Shown here: positions 22,301-35,936 of the stretch, piece after piece
Position numbering within the stretch: position 1 is the stretch's first letter
Layout: each line of letters starts with the position of its first letter
Source: Gari tellinella
Lineage: Eukaryota > Mollusca > Bivalvia > Cardiida > Psammobiidae
Assembly (NCBI GenBank): GCA_922989275.2
Contig: OV277861.1
Span: 49,763,623-49,827,622 of the forward strand
Length of the DNA: 64,000 bases
Direction of reading: 5' to 3'
The notes under the pieces: model-generated
Database searches by the model: none
The model's input: the letters and a program-made list of their open reading frames with translations, nothing else
Told to the model about the DNA's origin: nothing
Made by a program: the position numbers and the translations under genes

Positions 22301-23012
22301 TTCACAATAAACATGATACATTATTGAGTAACATGAAAACTAGGGCATTCTTTCAATATTATTACCAAAATTATAAAAATTGTTAAAGTTAGTTTGTAAA
22401 ATCATCTTTTAAATGAGTCAAATAGTTAAAAGACCAATTGCATGGTTAAAAATAGTGATTTAAAAGTCATTGTTGTCCTACCCACCCCAGGATCTACATT
22501 ATCCATAGCTGAATTATACTCTTCATATATAGAATAAACCGCCAAAGAATTATACTACTGACCCACGGCAAGCTGGTTTCAAAGAGAACAGTCATTATCC
22601 CTACCATCAAGATCCACCGGCCAGGCATCGGGTCAATGGTGTAACCATGGAACTACAATTTAGACCTACAGCAGGGATACTAATTAAAAATACTCGCAAA
22701 TAACGATTTACTATTGTTTTATTTGTCCACCAGAAGCTCAATAAGGTTGCTTTACAAACACCATCTAATAGAATTGTATATAAAATACTTCCGACATCCT
22801 ACATAAAATACGTTAAGCCACTGACAACGTTAAATCATATAATACTCCACATGAAAATGTTAGTATTTATAAAGAGGATATATGAGTGCTTTCTCATACG
22901 TGTAACAGAGTTTCGCCCAACATCTGAGCAATACTTTAATCCTGAGTAATTACGATATGAAATCACAATTTATAGTTGTGTTTTATGATATAGTTTTCTG
23001 TGATGTGATTCT
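22301..23012. other. Anonymous AT-rich DNA
   Basis: No gene or repeat is recognised. Confidence 0.6.
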
Positions 23013-23259
23013 ATATGAGCCGTGTACCTCATTGCATTGCAACAATGTACAGACTAAGCACCATTGTAATTACAGGCCAATCATCCAAGTTTGATATACA
23101 CTACCAAATACTATTGTTAAAAAACAATGCTTTAAATTATTGTGATGTCAAACAGAGAAGATCAGGGCAAGCCGCCGCGTCAAAGACGCGGCGGCTTGCC
23201 TTGATCTACACTGTTTGCAATGCAATAAGGCAGGTTTTGCCACGGCACGGCTCATATGT
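23013..23259. mobile_element. MITE-U copy with GC-rich hairpin
   Basis: Ends TATGAGCCGTGTACCTCATT and GGCACGGCTCATA, with GCATTGCAA/TTGCAATGC just inside. The hairpin is GGCAAGCCGCCGCGTC-AAA-GACGCGGCGGCTTGCC. A lone right end recurs near 60630-60668. Confidence 0.8.
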
Positions 23260-24410
23260 ACATGTAAGTAGCGTATGAAGTAACAGTTGAAGAAGTGTAT
23301 GTATTACATGCATGATTGGTCGGCAAAAATGATTTTTGAATCGACCGACGACCTGGGACCGGATCTCGATCTAAGTTTTACAAACGTTATCCCTCTTTAA
23401 GTATGACGAAACTATAAACTTCAAACTACGTGATTTTGTTACTGTTTACTGGGTACTGTGCACGACAAATGCAATGAGGTACATGAGAGGAAATAACATG
23501 TTGCGTATCTAAAATGCTAGAATGGGTGGAAACCAATCTTTTAAACAGTGTACACATTGCAGTATAATAAATATTCTGTATAGTTTTCCCCCAGGGGAGT
23601 GAGGATTTATCCCCGGCTGGTAAAATAGTATAACCCTCGCCTGACAGCTCGGGCAATATGATTTTCACCATGACAACCAAATAAGTATCTTAAAACGATT
23701 TTTGTCATGATAGTTCTTTCAACTGCCAAAACTTAACGCATTTATCTAGTTACTTAATTAGTTATTTACATCAAAGGCTGAGAATTGAATTTTTATTTTA
23801 TCAGTTATCTAAAACTAGAAAGTTGTTTTTCGGACGTTTCCGGAGTATAGTGGCTATCTATTTTGAAGAAAAAAAACTTTTAAGAAAACAAACCAGTTGA
23901 ATTATAGTGTGTGGTGTCAGCTAATGGCCCAAACAGGCAATTTGACGAGATACAAAATTTATCAAGTTTTCATAAATATATTCCACTTTCCTCTTATTAG
24001 AAAATTATGTAAGATATTTACTTGCAATATTAAGAAAAGTTTAGTAGTTAACTGGTGTCAGAAATATGCAACGACAAAGTCGATAGAAGCACTCCACTTC
24101 CGCATCAAGTATGCAAGACACGTAGATACTGAGAACAGATAAAGAAAGAAATGAATCGCTCCATTATTCGTGAAGTAATGACAGTACTCAATCAACGCGA
24201 CTTTCATCTTGTTTTTCCAATATAGAAATCAGTTTCTTTTGTTTTGTGTAATTTACGAGTATCCAAAATTCTGATTACATTCTCTGTCTATTGCTATACA
24301 TGTACGGCCAACAATATTGATGTATAAAGAAAATTGACTACTTATGCCGAGATTGTTCCATCTTATGACTGTGGTTAGAAACATAAACTTAAATATATGT
24401 GTTTCTCTAT
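23260..24410. other. Anonymous AT-rich DNA
   Basis: Short open frames only; no splice-bounded coding segment or shared repeat is seen. Confidence 0.6.
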
Positions 24411-24642
24411 TTAACCCTTTTGAGCCCACGATCCCATATATGGGACATAGGCAAACAGTGTAGACTCTGATCTGACGCCGCATTATGCGGCGTCTGATTA
24501 GAGTCTACACTGTTTGCTGATAGGAATTTCAATATACAACAAAACGAAAATGTAAATTTAGACCAGGTACCCCTTAGATAAAAATGGACTAATCCAATAT
24601 ATAAGCAGGGATCGAAGAATCTACTGGGCACAAATGGGTTAA
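24411..24642. mobile_element. MITE-B copy 2
   Basis: TTAACCCTTTTGAGCCCACG to GGGCACAAATGGGTTAA, with the perfect core GACGCCGCATTATGCGGCGTC. Confidence 0.88.
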
Positions 24643-25085
24643 CTGTACTTTAAAGTGTCTACACTATTGAGGAACTCAAAACAAACCACTTTAATTTAAC
24701 AAATTCAAAATCATTCTGTACAAAATTTTACATTAATGTTATATGATTGCTTGGGGTTGATAACGCTTCGTGTAGTGACTACAAGTTATATAAAGCTACA
24801 TACATGTTTGTATATTGAACGTCAAGTCCAATATACTCATCGCTAAACGATGAACTAATGATTAAGGCCCAAACAAGAAGAACAATGTAATCACCTTAGA
24901 ATTTCAATATCGTCAAAATTACTTCACCAGACGCTTCGGTCATTTATTAAGGTGGATGATTCCCTTATGACAGTCACGCACGGTACTTATTTACACTGAA
25001 AACTCTCTAAGCCGGAACCTCTAAATACCGGATTTTTTTTTTAACCTGACAATAACTGTGGTTTCATTCCCAACCATTCTTTATT

Positions 25086-25292
25086 TTAACCCATGACACC
25101 ATAAATATGATTTTTACGCCTTTGATTTATTCCTTATATGTATCATCAGAAATATTTTCTATATTCTAGCAGATGACAGCTTAAAGCAGGATGAAAGTAA
25201 AGCAGAATGCGCCTTAATGCGTATCCTGCTGTACTTTCAACCTGCTTTAAGTGATAAGCTATCTTACATACTAGAAATAATATACGGGTTAA
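25086..25292. mobile_element. MITE-A copy with internal deletion
   Basis: TTAACCCATGACACCATAAA to ATAATATACGGGTTAA; core GAATGCGCCTTAATGCGTAT. Confidence 0.83.
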
Positions 25293-25657
25293 ACCCCCTC
25301 TAAACCGGAAACCCCTTGGTTGAAACAATTCTTCGACGGAGTCAGTCACTGTCTGGAAAAGATCTGAGTATAACGGGTCGCAATTGAAATACATCATTGT
25401 TTCATACTGAAAAAGGAGGTTACGTGACAGTGGTTGTTTTTCAAGTACGCTCGTATGTTGTAGGAAAGTTATATAGGTCTAAAACTTCATATGTAAACAA
25501 GAAAATACTTATTAAAGAAATTGACACATGTTTTTGCTCTACAGTAATGCAAAATTTGCCGGTCATTGTCCAGATCGAAACAACCAGTAACATATGTCTA
25601 CACTGAATATGTACCATATCGGTAATATATAAGTAGCAAATGTCCTACATCAGTGTT

Positions 25658-25909
25658 TTAACCCATTACCCCATACATACGCCGTTTTACACCGTAAAGT
25701 TATTCATTCACTGATGAAAAAAGTTGCAATTTAAACAGCCATGGATATGTACCACAAGAAATATTTTATATGTGCTGGCAGATGATAGCTTAAAGCAGGC
25801 TAAAATTAAAGCAGAATGCGCCTTAAGGCGCATTCTGCTTTATTTTCAGCCTGCTTTAAGTGGCCACCTATTTTCAAATCTAGAAACAGGTCATGTGGTA
25901 ATGGGTCAA
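25658..25909. mobile_element. MITE-A copy
   Basis: TTAACCCATTACCCCATACA to TCATGTGGTAATGGGTCAA; perfect core GAATGCGCCTTAAGGCGCATTC. Confidence 0.88.
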
Positions 25910-26179
25910 TACCGCCTACAGAGAAAGCCCTATCCCCAATTATGCCTTCACGTTTCATAGTTTACATATGCCCTCATGGCAAAGAGGTCAGGCGGCTCGA
26001 CTTGCTACTTGCGTGCCTCGCAAATCAAAACAACTCAGACAATTCTGAGTTCATTTTGCGAAAAGAAACATTCGTCTACGGTTTGGAATACATTTGTTTA
26101 TTTTGTCATGTAATGCTACAAGGTTTAAGTAATGTTGTCATCTTGGTTTACAAAAGTTAACATTTCGAAAAATAAGGTA

Positions 26180-26490
26180 GTGCAGAACGCTTGCCGCAGT
26201 TGTCTATCAAATGAAAAATATGTATAAACTTTCACTGCTGTAATATAATTTGCTTGAAATTGTCGACTGGTGTTTTTTCTCAAAGTTACTAAGTAGACAT
26301 TTTGACAGAAGAAACGCAATGACGAGTGACAAACAGCGTTACGCGTCTTCTGATCTGGGCTAAAATCGATTGCAAATGTACGCCAAGTCGTGCTTAGCAT
26401 TCCGACGGTATTTATTTTCCCTCCCTATGACAACTCTCTCCGAACAGCACATACTATTTGTCGCCAAGTTTGTGTTGTTGTAGACACGAA
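26180..26490. repeat. Decayed MITE-Q copy
   Basis: TTGCCGCAGTTG, CTTTCACTGCTGTAATATAA and TCCCTCCCTATGACAACTCT match MITE-Q in order; the hairpin is broken. Confidence 0.65.
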
Positions 26491-26846
26491 ACATTGTATT
26501 TACATCGGAGTTGATTTGTGGAAATCGGCGTAGTGGTCCGCTCACTGTGCAAACGATGCATATTAGTTTACCAGAACATGTACATGTAAGAAGATGTAAT
26601 TACTTAGTCAACAGAAGTCGACCAAACAGTGTCTTATGCACTAGTCGGTTCAACTATAAACAAATATGACTTTTTATAATTGAAAACAAGCATTTACATA
26701 TTCAAACAACGAAGAACAATACTCAAAATATCTTAATGTTAAAACTTGCTGTAAAACAATTACGTAATTCAAAATTTCATTTCTGGAAGGTTTTCTTCAA
26801 AATTGATGTTGTATTCAATATTCCGCAATTAGTTCCCAAAGCATAT

Positions 26847-27096
26847 TGACCCTTTCCCCGATAATAGCGACTTTTAGCGCATTTTATTTATTCATCCGCT
26901 GAAGAAAATACTTCCAATTGTTTAGACATGAACATGTACTATAAGAAATATTTTATTACTCCTAGATGATGGTAGATTAAAGCAGGGTGAAAGTAAAGCA
27001 GAATGCGCATTAAGGCGCATTCTGCTTTTCTTTCAACCTGCTTTAATTGGTTACATGTCTTCTAAACTAGAAACAGGCTATTGGGTAAAGCGTTAA
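26847..27096. mobile_element. MITE-A copy
   Basis: TGACCCTTTCCCCGATAATA to TATTGGGTAAAGCGTTAA; core GAATGCGCATTAAGGCGCATTC. Confidence 0.85.
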
Positions 27097-27302
27097 GATG
27101 TAGTAAATTGTCGGATCGAGTTCATTGACCCTACCGTTGCTGTTTGCTGATGATTGTCAATGGAGTAAGGCTTCGACTTCGTTAAGGCGATATGGCCAAA
27201 TATTAGCTTTTACTGATTTTCATTTGACGTTACATGTTATACGTGTCATGGTATGAAATGATTAATGGGTGTTTTTTCAGCTGATTAGTATTAATACATT
27301 CG

Positions 27303-27525
27303 ATTTTAGCGACGAGTTAACTCGTTAATAACAAACAGCGTACATATGAAGAGTACACTTGTTCTATGAAAACAGCGTAGACCCTCAGTAGACGACCTCT
27401 GATCACGGTCTGTACTGTTTTTCATTGTGCAAAAGATTGTTACTTTCAACCCGAAATAGTAAAACATAGACTAGACTTGATTTGAATTTGGCATTCTCCA
27501 TAATAAACTGAATATGTCAAATAGC
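27303..27525. repeat. MITE-N copy
   Basis: CGACGAGTTAACTCGTTAAT, GAAGAGTACACTTGTTCTAT, core AACAGCGTAGACCCTCAGTA. Confidence 0.75.
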
Positions 27526-29045
27526 ACTGATGAATGATGAGATAAGATGATGCTGATGGGAGATTTTAGGGAAATAATTTCGGCTAATATCATTTGCTGC
27601 GAATCAGCGCATGGGTACAAATCACCGTCCTGACTTTTTAATTCTCGGCAGAGGGGACATTTTTTGTCAAATAAACAAAAAACCTCCCATATGACAATTA
27701 AGCACCCGAACCGCGATAATTAAGTTAAGAACGTCTCTGGGAGTTGATGCGAAACTATTATTTGTACATGTGAACAAATACTGAGCCAAATGTTGCAAAT
27801 GTTTATTGTAGAGTGCATTCGTACAAAACGAACCCTTGTACAGAACAAAATCAACACGTGCTTATATTATTATTGAGGACTTATGAATAATGAGGAACAG
27901 TTGGTCCTAAGCATTGGTCTACCGATTGCGTCTTTGGTGGTATTGTCTTTTCTAGTATCGGACCAGAATCCAAACAATATGATATTCGTCTTTCTGTGTC
28001 TTCATATCAAACGTTCAATACAAAACTAATTATTTCAAATATTTTGGGTACATCACTTCTAAAGCAATCGACACGATGGAAGAAATATGTTGCAAGTATT
28101 GCATGCATACTCACAAGTAGGATGAGTGTATTTGTAAAACTAGAATTTTGTCTGAATAAAACTGAAGAAATAGAAGCATGTTTCAGTTATCCAATAGAAT
28201 GTGTTATATGTATGATCTCTATCATTTACTTAGATCACACGGAAATGGTTTTGTCGATAATGTCATCTGCTCTGCGTTTTACGACTGTGTCTGCCATGCA
28301 CGTGCATTATTGAACAGCCGATCGACGTTTTATCAAAAAATCATATTTTAAATACCTGGGTCCAAGGTTATAAAACTTTTCAGTTGTGTTTTAGCGGATG
28401 TGTAATCGAGATCAAGATTACGAAAACCATTTCAAAAGAAACGAGAAATAAGAAATAAATATCACAAAGAAAACCAAAAAGGTTCTTTAGGCGAATGGAA
28501 TAGCTATGTAGTATTGAAAACGTAACTCTGATACTAACATCACGATATTGTGAAAAGCAAGGCACGGAAATGCATGTGACGAATACTTTCAGCGGTATCT
28601 TTGAATTTAACTGACAAAATCTCTTCAAATATTATTGGTTTTTTTCCCAAGAAAAACAAAACCAACAAGATTAAAATAAATTTTTAGACAGAACTCAATG
28701 TAAAACATACCGGTACCGGTCAATACTTTGAGTTAAAGCGCAAAAAAACATCTATTTTTTATACATGTAAAAACAAAAAAAAAACCAGTCGAATATGATA
28801 TAAAACTCGTTGCTCTCTTGATGCTTCTGACAGAAACAAAAAACATATCTAAGTAACACGGTTGCAGGTCTGGATTAAAACTACTGTCATATAAATATCA
28901 ACCTACAGCACACGGTCTGTTTTCAATACAATTTTCTTAAGTCTATCACAATTCAAAATAGTACTGAAGACTATTTTTTTTATAAACAAGTGGAACAGTT
29001 TATTATTCTGTCAAGGACATAGACTAATTTTTTCTAAATTCTGCA
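27526..29045. other. Anonymous AT-rich DNA
   Basis: A short MITE-J remnant near 28360 (CAAGGTTATAAAACTTTTCA) is the only recognisable piece. A 105-codon open frame at 27996-28313 has no recognisable domain. Confidence 0.55.
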
Positions 29046-29194
29046 CATAATTACGCGGCGTCTAATCAGGATCCAAACTGTTTGACACTCATTTCAATAT
29101 TTCTTCAGTCAAAATAGCAAAAGTTAGAATTTAAGAAATAAAAGCAGACGACAATTGTTTAAAATTGATGACGTCACGGCAGTGAAGGGGTTAA
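29046..29194. repeat. MITE-C right half
   Basis: It starts inside the core (TTACGCGGCGTCTAATCAGG), runs through AAAAGCAGACGACAATTG to GACGTCACGGCAGTGAAGGG and GTTAA. Confidence 0.8.
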
Positions 29195-30035
29195 GTTCCC
29201 AACAAATGAGATTAAAAGAATTTAAAACGAAATATAATAACAATCTTGTAGTTGATTGTATGTGCTAAAAATATTCAAATACGAGTGTTGTTACTATAAC
29301 AATTGTGTTTTGATACAAACAAGACACATAAATATTCATGCTGTTTGCTTATGAAACATGATTATTCGATGACGGTATTAACATTATTAGAATGGTTGAT
29401 GACGATATGAGTATTGTGAAGAACTGTATAATATCCACAAATACAACATTGATTGATGATTAACTGCAATAGTTGGCAATGTTGTTCCATAGAGCCCTCA
29501 GCACAGCTGTAAATCACAACAATTTATTACTGCCTTAGAATTGACGCACTATGTTATTCGTGTCATAGGATGAAAGTAACAATAGATACGTTCGTACAGA
29601 TAATCGATGAAATAACAAAGAATATCCACTGGTGATATTTCTAGATTGAAATATCTTGTATCATATTAAAATGTATTTCTGTCAATAATAAAAACAACTC
29701 TTAATTAGGATTAGGAAAAGTTTTACGATATTTTTGTTTAAAAGAATGTACTTCAGTGGTATGCAATCTAAAACAATTTTGTCTAGCTGTTAAACATAAT
29801 GATAAAGTATTGAGACAATAAACGATAGAATGTCCTACATATGGACTGTCTTGTGTTATGATAAATGTAATATCATCTAATACGCTTTTTAATTTACATT
29901 AAATGTTTTAAGTCAAAATACAAGCACTCAAGCAAATAAATAGCCCATCTGCCAAATTGAATGGAAAAGCGTACAATACAATAACGTGCATTACAAGATA
30001 ATCGTTTGGGGCCTTCAAGTGAGGCTAGAAATAAC
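29195..30035. other. Anonymous AT-rich DNA
   Basis: Nothing is recognised on either strand. Confidence 0.6.
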
Positions 30036-30041
30036 CACCTC

Positions 30042-30234
30042 CAGGGCTCCAGATAAGAGGTAGTTATTTCAACAAATCCAACATTTTCTCACTCTTTTTA
30101 GCATCAATTCTTATGGTGATACTACTCATTAGAATCGTCTCGAAGAGACGATTCTAGTGAGTAGTGACACCATAGGGTTTAATTCAAAAATAAAGATTTT
30201 AGTTTTTTAAAAACTACTCGTATCTGGTGCTCTG
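30042..30234. mobile_element. MITE-I copy 2, 6-bp duplication
   Basis: It is a close copy of 11938-12131 with the same central hairpin. CACCTC flanks both sides (30036-30041, 30235-30240). Confidence 0.88.
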
Positions 30235-30240
30235 CACCTC

Positions 30241-31550
30241 GTGTAATACCAAATCTGAACGTTTATAATCCTTGCAGTTGTAAAGGAATTCAATGAATAA
30301 TAAAAGCCTTGGCTTTCCTATGAAATGTCTTAATAGAGCAACTGAAAAGTTCATAACTTAACGGACATTAATTGAATTCTCGCAATTAAAAAACTGTTTT
30401 GAACTATCTTACAATGAATCATCATACCGAGTATATCGGCAAAATAGACATAACTTGTTCCAGGCATTGCGTTAATAAGCGAAGGTCATCGCCGTTATTA
30501 GGAAAGTCGCCAGCAACAAATACACGTAATATCCTAATAGCAGCATAGTCTCAAAATGTCTAATTCAGACCCGAGAAGTTCTAATACTTGCCATATATTC
30601 GCGTTAGTTTGCTAAACGTTATAGAATCATAAAATGTTCTGTTTCGTGTATCTATTGTTCTTGTAACCGGTGGTGTCAAAACGTATGCTTAAAATATTCT
30701 ATCAACTAAGGACAATTTGTTTAGTAATCCAAAAAGTCGGTTTTGTTTTTACAGTTGAAGTAGCGTGTCTGAGTGTAATAGTGATTTTAGAGTCTCTCTG
30801 AAGAAATGCTTTTGCCGAAATATGGAAACTTAAACAGTCTGGTCACTGCGTTATTGCATGCTAATGTATAACTAACCTGACTCAATGACATACAACTTAA
30901 ACACCTAAATTATGCATTAGCACTATCCACTGTCAGCAAAGTATGCTGTAAAGAGCAACATACACGAAAACGCCAAAATTCAAATCATTTATATCCTGAT
31001 CGAGAAATCCGGATTTAGAATATTTGTAACTTTTATCACAAAGTTGTCCTTTGAACTTTGTTGGCATATAACAAGAATACTTATTAGTGTATAGCGACGG
31101 GTTTCATCTTATAATAACAATGCATGAGTTACTTGTAAATTTATTCATGTAAAAGTTGTTTGTCAAATTGAGTTATGCACAACAGGATTATGATTGTACA
31201 AAAATGGACACATTGACTCAATAGAAAGCTCGTACATTAATTTGCACCAGTTTTGTTCTCCAACGACCTCTTGTTTATCAAGATGGCATACAAAAATGTT
31301 TTGTAAACATTAAGGAGCAAGTATTTATATCCCTTTTTTGTAGCTAGCATGTTGTATTGCATATATCAAATTGTTGCCAAATACTTATAGCTTTATAATG
31401 TAAATTAAAAATGATGAATAACGATTGTTTTAATAACGTTTTATGTTCAATGTTGTAACGTGGAAAACTATTCAATACATCTCCATTAATACTGTACATC
31501 TTTTAAATTTGTAATTCAAAGTATATTTGATGTAAAGCATGTAATGAAAA
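30241..31550. other. Anonymous AT-rich DNA
   Basis: Nothing is recognised on either strand; no repeats shared with the rest of the window. Confidence 0.6.
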
Positions 31551-31912
31551 TACAGCTTTCCCTCTCTACAACGGTCCTCCCAACAACGACTCTCTCCTTA
31601 CAACGACGATTGCCGCAGTTCCCTAAACAGGACAATTATGCCTTAATCTTTCACTGCTGCAATAAAGTCCACCTTAAATTGTCGTCTGCTTTTGTTCTCT
31701 AAAGTTACATAATGGACATTTTGACAGAAAAAAACTTATTGATGAGTGACAAATAGCTTGAATCCAGATCAGACGCCGCGTAACGCGGCGTCTGATCTGG
31801 ATTTAAGCTATTTGCAAATGTCAGCCAATTACCTCCCTATAACGACTCCCTCCGAACAACGAACACAATCTTTGTCTCCCATAGAGTGTCGTTGTGGAGA
31901 GGGAGCGCTGTA
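31551..31912. mobile_element. MITE-Q copy, 362 bp
   Basis: Ends TACAGCTTTCCCTCTCTACA and GGAGAGGGAGCGCTGTA are inverted. The core is AATAGCTTGAATCCAGATCA around GACGCCGCGTAACGCGGCGTC. Confidence 0.85.
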
Positions 31913-32079
31913 TATCTGACTAGCCATGATAGAATAGTTGTTGGCTGATAATACTGCAAGATAGTTATGTTTGGATAAAATATTTCCTGATCATTTGTCA
32001 TTATAAAGTTAGGAACATTTGGGGGTAATATGGACTTCTAAGCTTTCCATGACTAATACGGGCTTGCATGTTTGTTTTA

Positions 32080-32325
32080 ACCATTTCATGATCAACTTTT
32101 AATTTTACCTCTTAACCGTCATATCGCGTCTGCTTTAATATTGTTTTCTGCAATATCGTTTCAAAGTTAGATTTAAGGCAGTATGACTGATGAAATTTCA
32201 AAATGAGTGTCAAACAGTTTTGATCCTGATCAGAAGCCGCGTTACGCGGCGCCTGATCAGGATCCAAACTGTTTTCAATCGCGCATGTCGGCATCTTTGA
32301 TAATGAAAGGGTTTATTTATCCCAA
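32080..32325. mobile_element. MITE-C variant copy
   Basis: The core hairpin is GTTTTGATCCTGATCAGAAG with CGCGTTACGCG; the left arm has GCGTCTGCTTTAATATTG and TTTAAGGCAGTATGACTG. Confidence 0.78.
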
Positions 32326-34169
32326 ATTAAGAGATACCAGGTGTCTTGTAGAAGGCACGCTAATAGCACTGTCAAACCGTTTTCAGTCAGTGACAAAACT
32401 GGGGCTAGTGTGAATTTTTATGTAAACGTATGGAAAATTTAGATCACGTGCAGCTGGTTAATAAGTGAACATACTTTTAACGATCGTTGTGAAGAGGGTT
32501 TTTCGCTTTACCCGTTACCATTAACTTCTTTACGCACATTCACCTATCTCTGAGGCAAAAATGTTTTAAATTTTACGAAAACGTATTGCAATGTCTACTG
32601 TAACACGTTTCTATAGAGAAATGTTGCATTCGATATTTATTTAAAAAAATGGACGACTCGATATAGAACATATGTACAAACAACACATCCTACTATAATC
32701 GGTATTCAATCCAGGACATTGCTGTGGTGATTCAAAGACATGCGGCTGCTTTTAAAAATGATAAAAGTTAATTGGAAATATAACCATACGTTCACATTGC
32801 TTTAAACTTTCTAATTGTTTTTTTAACGTACAATGAAACGTGTTGTCTGGGTGTAAATTATATAAGTACCCAGTGTTAAACTATAGCACATGTTTTGCAG
32901 AATCTATATCATTGTTGAGAATTTTACTCTTCATTGTTTTGAAAAAAACAATTTTAAATCAAATCTGCATTTAATCCTTTGTTATATTTTTTATCCAGCA
33001 ATGAATGTAATATGATAGATTGCGTGTACATAAATTATACATTCCATGTAAACAAATTGACATAAAAAATCAGACATGTCAAAACTAGTTTCTTTTTCTG
33101 AGATATACATCTGAATAGTATATTAACATTAAACATGATATGACATGCAAGCCTATTACCAATTGTTTTTTCTTGACATGCGATTTTTATTCTTTGTGCT
33201 ACCAATGCTGAACTCTAAAATGATGTTTTCATTTCGCCAATAAATGACAATAGGTCAAAAACTGTCCAAACAATATTCAAAATATGACAAGCAGTGTCTG
33301 ACGAGGTCATCTGAGACTTATCGGTGTCTACATTGTTTTATAGATTCGGTTTCCGCACAGTATGGTAATAAAGCAATTGTTTCGAAGCCAAGGGAATACA
33401 AATGTAAATCAGAAATGGTCTATCTGGCATGTTTCATGTTCTATATAATAAACAGGAATGCAATATTGCGAAATGTTTTCCATTCTTACGTATTTATATT
33501 GATATATAATGACGCAATTGAGTGTCATAGAATTTTAACGTATGTAATAAAATGCATCGTTCTACAGAAGTCCATAGTTTGTATCAGAAGCATTGGATGA
33601 ACTACACGAAGCAAATGCCATAAAATATAAATCCTTAAAGTGCTGAGCGCGTTGTGACTAAGATATGTGACTGTTTGAATCTTGCAGTGTGTCATGTGGA
33701 AATTTTATCACACCAAAGAGCCATATCAAAATAGTCTAACACTTGCTTTAATATTTCTACGACCTAAAAACTTTAAAAAATAACCGTCCATAAATATTCG
33801 AGTAGAGTACAAACTTTTTGTATAATGCAATTTTCCAAGTTACATTGAGGCCTGTGGTGATACGCAGCACCTGTCACTCCCTTTTTGTGTTTTTCCGAAT
33901 AAAAAATGAGTCAAGCTAACTTCAACGATAATGGTGTTTTCAAAGTTTGATAACATTTATGAGATAGAGGTTCGCTACATAAAATGCCTTTCAATCGACA
34001 AAAGAGACTAGTTACATTTGATATTTTTGTTTATAATATGTTCTGAAACCGTATCTGTTACATTTGGCTTTTGCCATTTTGTTTATCATAGATACATGTT
34101 TGCTCGCTATAATTTTCTATTGATGTAATATCGTAGTCGCAAAATTATTATACACATATAACCTCTATC
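32326..34169. other. Anonymous AT-rich DNA
   Basis: Notably free of MITEs. An open frame at 33244-33600 shows no domain or family signature. Confidence 0.55.
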
Positions 34170-34417
34170 ATTAATTAGCCCCTAGCTTGTTTCTGATATT
34201 GAAGATAGGGGACCACTTAAAGCATGTTTAAAGAAAAGTAGAATGCGCCTGTCGGGGCATTCTGCGTTACTGCCAGCCTGCGTTGAGCTACAATCCGGTA
34301 GGATATAGATAATAATTATGTATGATGGTACACATTCATAACTGTATAAATTGGAAATCTTTTCTCCAGTAGAGGCATATATTAAAGGCGTAAACAGACG
34401 CATGTGTTGGTTAATTT
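34170..34417. repeat. Diverged MITE-A copy
   Basis: TTAATTAGCCCCTAGCTTGT, core GAATGCGCCTGTCGGGGCATTC, then AAGGCGTAAACAGACGCATG. Confidence 0.75.
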
Positions 34418-35683
34418 AGTAATGAAATATTTTCATTTGTAAATATTGTCATGTTTGTGTGTTTAGGATGTTTGAATAAAGAGAGATTCATACTTATGTC
34501 TAATGACTTTGATCCTTCATATACGGCGTGTATTTCAGTGACTTATCTGGATAAAATATTACTTGTAAACACAATTTAGCTTCCAATTATTAGCTAAGTA
34601 CATAACATGTGCACGTAATTCTGCATCATGAATAAGTAAAGGTAGTCGACTAAGTGTAACATGCATAATATAACCACTGTCGAATAGACATTGCATCAGA
34701 ACCTTTCGACAATTTATTACTTAAATGATAATATAAACCTACTCAGACATTGCCCGAACATCACAAGTGGCAATCACATTAACCCGATTTAACCTTGCTT
34801 TTAGTGTTTCCAGGAGCATTGATAATTTAATCCAATACCGCCACTAACACTGGCTTTTGGACGAAATAAGCTCTATCGCTTTACCGTCTACAACCCATCT
34901 ACTACTGGATAACTATTATCGAAATGCTACTTATTCTTGTTGTAGACCTGCCAATAGCTTCTCCAACTGCAGATATTGCCGATTGTTTCAGTGAAGGGAG
35001 GAATAAGATCCATTAGGAATTGTTCAACATCGTTAAAGTGTGCTGTTTAATTTTTCTACTTAATCAGTTTGGAGAAAATTATAAAATGCTGTATTGTAAT
35101 CTATTGCCGAATGTGTCCATATGTCTGGCGTGTGTGTTCAGGTGAGGAAATTGTACTTTGATTGCTTGTAAATTCTTTCAACAAACTTTTTACATTTATC
35201 TTAGCATACTATTATTTTTAATCGTCGATCAATAATTATTTACGTTATTTCATCTTATTGTGTTACTGGTGTAAGCCTAATCATGCTAAATCATCACTAT
35301 CTGCAAAATTCCGTTGCGAAATAACTCAGTTTTCATGTTTTTATATATGTAAAAATAATGACTTTGCGCGTTATACAATTTTGTTACCGATTAGAGCCGC
35401 ATTGTTCTTCATCTGATCTTAATCCAAACTATTTGCAAATTTCATAGAAGAGGCAGAAAGGATGGTATGGGTATAATAATGTTTGATAAAATCGTTTGAA
35501 AGAATGTATCGTGTTTATATTGTTTTTGTTTTCTATAGTTATAATTATGAAGACAATAATACTATTTTACATATAAACAATTACACAATCTAAAACATGT
35601 CATAGAACAGGCAACTTTTAAATTTTAATGAATTTGGGTGTTGCGGAACTGTGACACAATATTGGTAATATAGCGTCAATGTG
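34418..35683. other. Anonymous AT-rich DNA
   Basis: Only a fragment resembling a MITE-C core end (near 35390-35440) is seen. Confidence 0.55.
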
Positions 35684-35936
35684 TATACTGTAAAGCAGTT
35701 ATTTTTCGCGTCATGAATATTTCGCGTATTGCGATTTTGTATTAATTCGCGACATCATGCACTATTTCTAGCAGGCGGTAGCTTAAAGCAGGCTGAAAGT
35801 AAAGCAGAATGTACCTTAAGGCTTTACTTTCAACCTGCTTTAAGAAGTCACCTATTTTCAAAACTAGAGACAGTCGCGAATTAACGCGTAAATTATATTC
35901 TCGCGAATAAAACCGGTTTTACAGTATATGTAGTGA
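35684..35936. mobile_element. MITE-S copy: CGCGAAT ends around a MITE-A core
   Basis: Ends TACTGTAAAGCAGTTATTTT and AAACCGGTTTTACAGTA, both followed inward by TTCGCG motifs. The centre is the MITE-A hairpin (AAAGCAGGCTGAAAGTAAAG). Confidence 0.8.

Noticed and set aside
33244..33600. 118-codon open frame in a MITE-free stretch
   Set aside because: No domain, no start context and no splice sites; composition is like the surrounding AT-rich DNA.
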